A program made the position numbers and the translations under genes. A stretch of DNA of 12,700 nucleotides, taken from NCBI GenBank assembly GCA_029931995.1, contig JAOZQX010000010.1, forward strand, positions 1 to 12,700, given 5' to 3'. The number at the start of each line of letters is the position of its first letter. Within the stretch, counting starts at the first letter, position 1. Below are positions 7,336 to 12,700 of this stretch, piece after piece. The stretch is from Bacteroidales bacterium. Lineage in GTDB: Bacteria > Bacteroidota > Bacteroidia > Bacteroidales > GCA-2711565. Below the pieces are notes generated by a model that did not search any database, was not told the origin of the DNA, and saw only the letters and a list, made by a program, of their open reading frames with translations.

Positions 7336-8358
7336 ATGGGCTTGTTCTCCTTCTTAACTAAAGAAATTGCTATTGACCTTGGTACTGCAAATACCATTAT
7401 TATTTATGACGACAAGGTGGTGGTTGATGAACCATCAATAGTTGCACTAGAAAGAATTACCGGAAAAATTATTGCAGTAGGGAAAAAAGCCATGATGATG
7501 CATGGAAAAACCCATGAAAATATAAAAACCATTCGCCCGCTTAGGGATGGAGTTATTGCCGATTTTCAATCGGCCGAATATATGATTCGGGAATTTATTA
7601 AAATGATTGGTACCGGAAAATCTATTTTTCCACCAGCATTAAAAATGGTTATATGTATTCCTTCAGGAATTACCGAAGTTGAAGAACGAGCAGTAAAAGA
7701 TTCGGCAGAACAAGCTGGGGCTAAAGAAGTAAAATTAATTCACGAGCCTATGGCGGCAGCCATTGGTATTGGAATAGATGTACTTGAGCCTACCGGAAAT
7801 ATGGTAATTGATATTGGAGGCGGAACCAGTGAAATTGCCGTTATCGCGCTTGGCGGAATTGTAAATAATAAATCTATTCGTATTGCCGGAGATGATTTTA
7901 ATGCCGACATTGAAGAATATATGCGCAAACAGCACAACATAAATATTGGCGAAAGAACCGCTGAACGAATTAAAATTGAGGTGGGTTCGGCCATAACAGA
8001 AATTGATAATCCTCCAGACGATTATCCGGTTCATGGTAGAGATATGCTTACTGGTATTCCAAAAGAAGTTTATGTAAATTACGCCGAAATTGCCCGTGCA
8101 TTGGATAAGTCAATTTCAAAAATTGAGGCAGCAGTTTTAAATGCTTTAGAAATGACCCCGCCAGAACTTTCGGCAGATATCTATCGTACTGGAATTTATT
8201 TAGCAGGAGGAGGATCAATGCTTCGCGGACTAGATAAAAGATTGCACCAAAAAACAAAATTACCGGTTCATGTTGCCGAAGATCCTTTGCGTGCTATTGC
8301 TCGTGGAACCGGAATTGCACTTAAGAACTTTGATAAATTTACATTCCTGATTAAATAA
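7336..8358 (+). CDS. mreB: Rod-shape-determining actin homologue MreB
   Basis: MreB polymerises as ATP-bound filaments under the inner membrane and guides lateral peptidoglycan synthesis. The 340-residue length is typical. Actin-fold nucleotide motifs are complete: phosphate 1 DLGTANT at 14-20, HEPMAAAIG at 136-144 with the likely catalytic Glu137, phosphate 2 DIGGGTSE at 159-166, and the adenosine motif AGGGSMLRGLDKR at 290-302. The N-terminus MGLFSFLTKE is a short amphipathic membrane-binding start, as in other MreBs. The ATG at 7336 is the natural start, 32 bp after purH with no terminator between. mreC follows after 39 bp. Nothing is missing or unusual. Confidence 0.98.
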   Translation: MGLFSFLTKEIAIDLGTANTIIIYDDKVVVDEPSIVALERITGKIIAVGKKAMMMHGKTHENIKTIRPLRDGVIADFQSAEYMIREFIKMIGTGKSIFPPALKMVICIPSGITEVEERAVKDSAEQAGAKEVKLIHEPMAAAIGIGIDVLEPTGNMVIDIGGGTSEIAVIALGGIVNNKSIRIAGDDFNADIEEYMRKQHNINIGERTAERIKIEVGSAITEIDNPPDDYPVHGRDMLTGIPKEVYVNYAEIARALDKSISKIEAAVLNALEMTPPELSADIYRTGIYLAGGGSMLRGLDKRLHQKTKLPVHVAEDPLRAIARGTGIALKNFDKFTFLIK

Positions 8359-8397
8359 AAGGAATAACAAATCTTATTACTCACTAAATAAAACATA

Positions 8398-9213
8398 ATG
8401 CGGTATTTAATTGCGTTTCTTTTGAAACACAGTTTTTTCTTTCTTTTTGTTTTTCTGGAATGTATCGCATTTATATTAATGATAAACAGTCAAAATTATC
8501 AGGGGGCTGTAATTATAAATTCAACCAACCAATTAACCGGATCAGTTAATAGCATTTATTCAAATATTACTGATTATTTTTCCTTAAGAAAATCGAATAA
8601 AGAATTGTTGGACGAAAATACTCTGTTATTAAACAAACAGCAAAATTCGGCCAAAGCAAGTGATACTGGGTTTCATTATAGGGATTCGGTGTATAAATAT
8701 ATTGGGGCAAAAGTTATTTCAAGCTCAACACATAAACGAAATAATTACATTATGCTTGACCGAGGACGCAAGCATGGTATTGAATTAGATATGGGGGTTG
8801 TGTCTGCCAATGGTTTAATTGGAAGCGTGATTGGTGTTAGTGAAAATTTTTGTTCTGTAATGTCTGTTTTACACAAAGACAGCAAAACAAGTGCACGAAT
8901 TAAAAAAAATAATCAGTTGGTAAATGTAGTTTGGAAAGAAATTGATTACCAACACGGAAAAATTGAGGACATACCAACACATTTACAACTATTTTCGGGC
9001 GACACTATTATTACCAGTGGCAATTCATTAATCTTTCCGGAAGGCATTTTAATTGGTACCGTTACCGAATATTATACAGAAATTGGCAAAAGTTTAAATA
9101 GCGCATCCATTCGCTTTGCAAGCGATTTTAATGCATTATACCATGTTTACATTATCAAAAATTTAAACCGCGAAGAACTGTTCAATTTGAAAATGGAGGT
9201 GGAAGATGAATAA
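8398..9213 (+). CDS. mreC: Rod-shape-determining protein MreC
   Basis: MreC is a bitopic inner-membrane protein whose periplasmic part binds PBP2 and activates the elongasome. The 271-residue product has one N-terminal membrane helix at ~12-29, a probable coiled coil at ~60-85 (dimerisation), and the two beta domains at ~100-255. Recognisable MreC signatures are LDRGRKHGIELDMGVVSANG at 120-139, followed by LIGSVIGV, and SGNSLIFPEGILIGTVTEYY at 207-226. The start ATG at 8398 has no Shine-Dalgarno. The 3' end overlaps mreD by 8 bp, which implies translational coupling; that overlap carries an unusually good Shine-Dalgarno for mreD. Confidence 0.95.
   Translation: MRYLIAFLLKHSFFFLFVFLECIAFILMINSQNYQGAVIINSTNQLTGSVNSIYSNITDYFSLRKSNKELLDENTLLLNKQQNSAKASDTGFHYRDSVYKYIGAKVISSSTHKRNNYIMLDRGRKHGIELDMGVVSANGLIGSVIGVSENFCSVMSVLHKDSKTSARIKKNNQLVNVVWKEIDYQHGKIEDIPTHLQLFSGDTIITSGNSLIFPEGILIGTVTEYYTEIGKSLNSASIRFASDFNALYHVYIIKNLNREELFNLKMEVEDE
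9195..9199 (+). promoter_or_regulatory. Strong Shine-Dalgarno site for mreD inside mreC
   Basis: GGAGG sits inside the last codons of mreC, 6 bases before the mreD ATG at 9206. Most genes here lack such a site, so it supports the 9206 start and independent re-initiation on mreD. It could be partly forced by the mreC coding sequence (the GGAGGTGGAAG stretch encodes Met-Glu-Val-Glu-Asp). Confidence 0.6.
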
Positions 9214-9733
9214 ATTGATATATAAAAACATATTCCGCTTTTTGCTATTATTATTATTGCAAATTTATATTCTTAACAATATTGAGCTGTTTGGGTATTT
9301 AAACCCTTATGTATATGTTTTATTTATTTTGTTATTACCCATTGAAACCCCTCGATTTTTATTATTAATTACTGCATTTTTTATGGGTTTAAGTATTGAT
9401 TATTTTTCAAATACAATTGGGGTAAATGTGGCAGCCTGTGTTCTAATTGCATATTTAAGACCCGGTTTAATAAAAACCCTGTCACAAAAAACTGATTTGG
9501 ATCCCGGAATAAAAATTGGCATTCGAGATTTAGGATTTAGTTGGTTTTTCACTTATACCGTTGTTTTGGTGCTAATACACCATTTAGTTTTATTTTATTT
9601 AGAGGTGTTTCATTTCAATGAGTTTTTTAATACACTGAAACGCTCATTATTAAGTGCCTTGTTCACAATTGTAATTATTATCATAAGTCAGTATTTGCTT
9701 TACCGCCCTAAAAAACACAAACGCGGTTTGTAA
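9206..9733 (+). CDS. mreD: Rod-shape-determining protein MreD
   Basis: This 175-residue integral membrane protein has about five or six hydrophobic segments (roughly 11-27, 33-47, 51-66, 72-90, 111-133, 146-166), the expected build of MreD, the third member of the MreBCD complex. Sequence conservation of MreD is low; the call rests mainly on topology, length and its place overlapping mreC by 8 bp. GLSIDYFSNTIGVNVAA at 61-77 matches the conserved MreD loop with Asp, and the basic tail (RPKKHKRG) fits a cytoplasmic C-terminus. It appears to end the mre cluster: the next gene, after 65 bp, is a lipoprotein thioredoxin instead of mrdA/rodA. Confidence 0.92.
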   Translation: MNKLIYKNIFRFLLLLLLQIYILNNIELFGYLNPYVYVLFILLLPIETPRFLLLITAFFMGLSIDYFSNTIGVNVAACVLIAYLRPGLIKTLSQKTDLDPGIKIGIRDLGFSWFFTYTVVLVLIHHLVLFYLEVFHFNEFFNTLKRSLLSALFTIVIIIISQYLLYRPKKHKRGL

Positions 9734-9785
9734 AACAACTTTGCTTATTAGCTTTATATATCATCTATAATTAACAAAATATTTT

Positions 9786-9790
9786 GGAGG
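9786..9790 (+). promoter_or_regulatory. Shine-Dalgarno site that fixes the start of the thioredoxin lipoprotein
   Basis: GGAGG lies 8 bases before the ATG at 9799. An upstream in-frame TTG at 9784 overlaps this site and would put five residues before the lipoprotein signal peptide, so the ATG at 9799 is the better start. Confidence 0.65.
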
Positions 9791-9798
9791 AAATTAAC

Positions 9799-10896
9799 AT
9801 GAAAAAAAAATTATATCTCGGCATTATTACGCTACTATTTATTTCTTGTACAACCCAACCACAATTTACTCTTACTGTAAATTTAAATGGTGTTTCGGAG
9901 GGTATGTATTATTTAACTGTGCGTCAGGATGGGAATTGGAACAACATTGATTCAGCAGAAATTATTGATAATGTAGCTGTTTTTCACAGAACTAGTATTG
10001 ATTTACCTAAGGTTCTTTTTATTCAATTAAAAGGGCAAAGATCAAGGTTTCCGGTTTTTGTTGAAAACTCAAATATTGAGGTTGTTGGAGATCCAAGCGT
10101 GTCGAAAAAAGTTGAAATAAGTGGGTCGACATCTCAAGATGAATACAATCTCTATCTTGAAAAAGTAAAAATTTATGATGATCAATTGCAAGAATTATAT
10201 GCTGAATATCGGAAAGCAATTGAAGAAAAAAACAATGATCTGGTCGCCTCTTTGGATAAAAAATATGAAGAAATTAACGGAGGAAAAGTAGATTTTACTT
10301 ATAACTATATTTTCGAAAATTCGGCTAGTGTTGTAACTGCTTATATCGCATTTAGTAATAATTATTATTACGAACTCGAACAATTGGATGCAATTGCATC
10401 GGCTTTTGATCCATCAATAGATAATTCTGTTTATGTAAAAGATTTAAGAGAAAGAGTTGCCACTTTAAAAAGTGTTGATATTGGCAAAAAATTTATTGAT
10501 TTTACAATGAATGATGTAAACGGTAATCCAATTGCATTATCAAATTTTATTGGTGAAAAATATATATTGCTTGATTTTTGGGCAGCTTGGTGTGGTCCTT
10601 GTCGTCGCGAAAACCCAAATATTGTTGCCATTTACAATGATTATAAAGATAAAGGATTTGATGTTGTTGGAATTTCTTTAGACCGAAAAAAAGAAGATTG
10701 GTTAAAGGCTATTGAAGATGATAAACTAAGCTGGAATCATTTATCAGATTTAGCATTTTGGAAAAATGCTGCTGCAAAATTATATGGAGTAAATTCAATT
10801 CCACATAGTATTTTACTAGATGCTGAAGGTGTTATAATTGCTAAAAATTTGAAGGGTGAAGCTTTACGAAATAAGATTGCCGAACTTTTAGACTAA
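9799..10896 (+). CDS. DUF4369 / TlpA-like thioredoxin-fold lipoprotein
   Basis: The protein is 365 residues from the ATG at 9799. It begins with a lysine-rich signal peptide and a lipobox-like LFISC with Cys17 as the likely acylated residue, so it should be anchored in the envelope. The N-terminal ~20-115 resembles DUF4369 (beta-rich, common in Bacteroidota thiol-redox lipoproteins). A charged helical linker spans ~118-225. The C-terminal ~228-365 is an AhpC/TSA-thioredoxin (TlpA/ResA-like) domain with DFWAAWCGPCRRENP at 259-273, redox pair Cys265/Cys268, and a cis-proline in SIPHS at 333-337. Members reduce or exchange disulfides in the periplasm; the client here is unknown. It lies 65 bp after mreD and is closed by a strong terminator. 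Whether it shares the mre transcript is unclear; no convincing promoter was found in the gap. Confidence 0.92.
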   Translation: MKKKLYLGIITLLFISCTTQPQFTLTVNLNGVSEGMYYLTVRQDGNWNNIDSAEIIDNVAVFHRTSIDLPKVLFIQLKGQRSRFPVFVENSNIEVVGDPSVSKKVEISGSTSQDEYNLYLEKVKIYDDQLQELYAEYRKAIEEKNNDLVASLDKKYEEINGGKVDFTYNYIFENSASVVTAYIAFSNNYYYELEQLDAIASAFDPSIDNSVYVKDLRERVATLKSVDIGKKFIDFTMNDVNGNPIALSNFIGEKYILLDFWAAWCGPCRRENPNIVAIYNDYKDKGFDVVGISLDRKKEDWLKAIEDDKLSWNHLSDLAFWKNAAAKLYGVNSIPHSILLDAEGVIIAKNLKGEALRNKIAELLD

Positions 10897-10911
10897 ATTT
10901 AAATTATAAAG

Positions 10912-10945
10912 AAAAATGCCTCCGTTTTTTCGGAGGCATTTTTTT
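10912..10945. terminator. Bidirectional rho-independent terminator
   Basis: A perfect inverted repeat has a stem AATGCCTCCG (10915-10924) and CGGAGGCATT (10931-10940), a six-T loop (10925-10930), and A/T extensions on both sides (AAA at 10912-10914 pairing with TTT at 10941-10943). On the plus strand it is followed by a T run; on the minus strand the A run on the left gives the U tract. It lies 15 bp after the thioredoxin gene stop, and its right edge touches the lutB stop at 10944-10946, so it ends transcription from both converging units. Confidence 0.93.
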
Positions 10946-12314
10946 ATTCAATATTGTGTTTTTCTTTCCACTGTTTATTAAATGATTTTTCTTGAACTAC
11001 CGGAAGCTCTCTTCTATCACCCCACTGTTTTTTAAAGAAATATTTCAAAATTAAATTTTTCTTCTTTCCTCCAAATAAATCCATTTTTTTACGATTTAAC
11101 ATTATTTTTTTCCAGGCAAACATGCTTAATTTATCCTTTTTATTAGCATATCCCTTTTTTACAGATTCGTTTCGGTTAACCAATAATAATTCATGGAGGG
11201 GAATTTTTACCGGACAAACCTCTGTACATTTTCCGCATAAAGAAGAAGCAAAGCTTTGGTGTTTATAATCCTGCATCCCTATCATATACGGATTTATTAC
11301 CGAACCTATTGGTCCGCTATATGTTGTATTATAAGTATAACCTCCAATGTTTTTATAAACCGGACAAGCATTTAAACAAGCTCCACAACGAATACAAGAT
11401 AGTGCTCTGCGTTGACGCTCTTGGGCTAATAAAATTGAGCGTTGATTATCAAGTAAAACCACATACATTTCTTCCGGTCCATCTTTTTCTTTGTCTTTTG
11501 GTCCGGTAATAATTGAATTGTAAACTGTAATATTTTGACCGGTGCCATGAGAAGCTAATAAAGGCAAAAACAAATCTAAATCTTTTACTGAAGGAATTAT
11601 TTTTTCAATACCAACAACAATAATATGAGTTTTAGGATAAGACATTGATAAAACCCCGTTTCCTTCATTTTCGGTTAATGCAATTGCTCCCGGATCGGCA
11701 ATTAAAAAGTTTGCTCCGGTAATTCCTATATCGGCCGATTGAAATTTTTCTCTTAATAATTGTCTTACAAATGCAGTTAATTCTTCAGGAGTGCTTTCTT
11801 TTGGAGTATCAAATTTTTTATTGAATAAATCAGCAATATCTTCTTTAGATTTATGCATGGCAGGAGTTACAATATGGTAGGGTTTTTCGCCAGCTAATTG
11901 CACAATATATTCACCTAAATCCGATTCTAAAACTTCAACATTTTTCTTTTCTAAAAATTCGTTTAAATAAATTTCTTCAGTGGTCATCGATTTAGATTTA
12001 ACGATATTTACCGCTGATTTTTCTTTTACAATTTTTAAAATTTCACTTACCGCTTCTTTACTGTTCTGAGCCCAAATAACTTTTCCACCTCTTTTTGAAA
12101 AATTATCTTCAAACTGAATCAAATATTTATCCAGATCATTAATTACTTTATATTTAATATAGGCTGCTCGTTGTTTAGCTTTTTCCAAATCAATATATTG
12201 TTCTTTGCCTATTTCAACAGCAGTATTATACTTAGAAATATTAAAATTAATTTTTTCCCTGTGTTTCAGGTCAAAAGCAATTTTTTCGGCTTCTTTATTA
12301 AATTGGTTAAGCAT
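10944..12314 (-). CDS. lutB: LutB/LldF-family L-lactate oxidation iron-sulfur protein
   Basis: This 456-residue protein matches LutB (YkgF/LldF), a part of the LutABC complex that oxidises L-lactate to pyruvate. An N-terminal LUD domain (~60-290) contains DIGITGANFLIADPGAIALT at 195-214 and ENEGNGVLSMSYPKTHIIV at 215-233. Two ferredoxin-like motifs follow: CIRCGACLNACPVY with Cys307, 310, 313 and 317, and CGKCTEVCPVKIP with Cys360, 363 and 367. Length is close to the family norm. The basic C-terminal tail (~385-456) is typical. The start ATG at 12314 lies 11 bp after the stop of rpiB, so the two are probably co-transcribed. LutA and LutC are not downstream: the gene ends in a terminator. Partners, if present, lie beyond the right edge or elsewhere. 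Symbol assigned by motif recognition; a close LUD-ferredoxin paralogue is possible. Confidence 0.88.
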   Translation of the reverse strand: MLNQFNKEAEKIAFDLKHREKINFNISKYNTAVEIGKEQYIDLEKAKQRAAYIKYKVINDLDKYLIQFEDNFSKRGGKVIWAQNSKEAVSEILKIVKEKSAVNIVKSKSMTTEEIYLNEFLEKKNVEVLESDLGEYIVQLAGEKPYHIVTPAMHKSKEDIADLFNKKFDTPKESTPEELTAFVRQLLREKFQSADIGITGANFLIADPGAIALTENEGNGVLSMSYPKTHIIVVGIEKIIPSVKDLDLFLPLLASHGTGQNITVYNSIITGPKDKEKDGPEEMYVVLLDNQRSILLAQERQRRALSCIRCGACLNACPVYKNIGGYTYNTTYSGPIGSVINPYMIGMQDYKHQSFASSLCGKCTEVCPVKIPLHELLLVNRNESVKKGYANKKDKLSMFAWKKIMLNRKKMDLFGGKKKNLILKYFFKKQWGDRRELPVVQEKSFNKQWKEKHNIE

Positions 12315-12325
12315 TAATAAATTTT

Positions 12326-12700
12326 CTACTTAATAATTTGTGAAATTTTTTTTACTCTTTTTTCATGACGCCCACCTTCAAAATCGGTCGATAAAAAAGT
12401 TAAGGCTATTTCAAGTGCTAAATCAAAATTAATAAATCTTCCTGGTAAAGAAAGTATATTAGCATTATTATGTTGGCGAATCAATTCAACAATCTCTTTG
12501 GTCCAACATAAACCAGCTCTAACTTCTTGATATTTATTAGCCGTCATTGCAACTCCGTTAGCACTACCACAAATAAGAATACCAAAATCAACATTGTTAT
12601 CTTTAACATCATTAGCTACAGGATGTACAAAGTCTGGGTAGTCAACGCTATCGTTTGTATCAGTTCCATAGTTGGTAACTTCAATTCCTTTTGTCTTCAA
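12326..12700 (-). CDS. rpiB: Ribose-5-phosphate isomerase B (5' end cut by window edge)
   Basis: RpiB interconverts ribose 5-phosphate and ribulose 5-phosphate in the pentose phosphate pathway. The visible 124 residues lack about 20-25 N-terminal residues of a usual ~145-residue enzyme; the frame is open to the right edge and the leading TTG there is an internal leucine codon. Conserved parts present: NYGTDTNDSVDYPDF (visible residues 10-24), ILICGSANGVAMTANK at 41-56 with the catalytic-base Cys44, RQHNNANILSLPGR at 75-88 with the ring-opening His77, and the phosphate-binding GGRHEKRV at 109-116. It precedes lutB by 11 bp on the same strand, so it is the upstream member of that pair. Its promoter is outside the window. 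Confidence 0.94.
   Translation of the reverse strand: MKTKGIEVTNYGTDTNDSVDYPDFVHPVANDVKDNNVDFGILICGSANGVAMTANKYQEVRAGLCWTKEIVELIRQHNNANILSLPGRFINFDLALEIALTFLSTDFEGGRHEKRVKKISQIIK

Noticed and set aside
7735-8034. Open frames of 84 and 99 codons antisense to mreB.
   Set aside because: They lie fully inside a highly conserved gene, have low-complexity composition and no recognisable domain; they reflect mreB codon bias.
9784-9798. A TTG start five codons upstream for the thioredoxin lipoprotein.
   Set aside because: It overlaps the GGAGG Shine-Dalgarno that serves the ATG at 9799, and it would place acidic residues ahead of the signal peptide.
12560-12580. RpiB CGSANG in place of the more common CGSGNG or CGTGIG near the catalytic cysteine as an altered active site.
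   Set aside because: The catalytic Cys and His are kept and this loop varies among RpiB proteins, so there is no reason to infer changed function.
12698-12700. TTG at the right edge as the start of rpiB.
   Set aside because: It corresponds to a residue inside the conserved N-terminal helix; about 20-25 residues with the usual first strand (the DHAG motif) are missing, so the gene continues past the edge.
1-12700. CRISPR arrays, insertion sequences, tandem repeats, tRNA or rRNA genes, defence or phage modules.
   Set aside because: Scanning by eye found no regularly spaced repeats, transposase, integrase or cloverleaf-like sequences. Gene content and spacing are those of a core chromosomal region.

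Overview
The window looks like a chromosomal core segment from a member of the Bacteroidota, probably a Bacteroidales/Marinilabiliales-type marine or anaerobic lineage. The evidence is the low-GC, A/T-rich DNA, the near absence of Shine-Dalgarno sites before most genes, matches to the Bacteroidota -7 promoter box (TAnnTTTG), the purH-mreBCD order, and typical family variants (DUF4369-thioredoxin lipoprotein, bacterial GH3, LutB). The lineage is inferred from sequence style; no rRNA or marker comparison was possible.

Layout. Bases 1-313 (minus) hold the start of a membrane-anchored endonuclease/exonuclease/phosphatase-fold hydrolase that runs off the left edge. Divergent from it, 382-2551 (plus) is a tight pair: a GH3-family acyl-adenylating/amide synthetase and a LysE-family exporter, 4 bp apart. 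This pair converges on recJ (minus, 2548-4290) with overlapping stop codons. Upstream of recJ on the same strand is a MacB/FtsX-type ABC permease (4375-5619) with no partner ATPase in view. A 139-bp divergent region separates it from purH-mreB-mreC-mreD (plus, 5759-9733), which links the last steps of IMP synthesis to the cell-elongation machinery. After mreD comes a DUF4369/thioredoxin lipoprotein (9799-10896), where mrdA and rodA would often be expected. A strong bidirectional hairpin terminator (10912-10945) closes both this side and a leftward rpiB-lutB pair (minus, 12700-10944). rpiB is cut by the right edge.

How they fit together. The mre genes build the MreBCD scaffold for lateral wall synthesis. 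PurH supplies IMP. RecJ serves DNA repair. RpiB and LutB belong to central carbon and lactate oxidation. The thioredoxin lipoprotein is a probable periplasmic redox or stress protein. The GH3-LysE pair is the least understood unit: its order suggests making and exporting an acyl-amino-acid-type conjugate, but this is inference.

I see no mobile element, CRISPR array, tRNA, rRNA, phage gene or defence island. Most of the window is ordinary housekeeping DNA. The points worth a second look are the GH3-LysE pair, the missing ATG of purH with a mini-ORF just before it, and the changed downstream neighbour of mreD.
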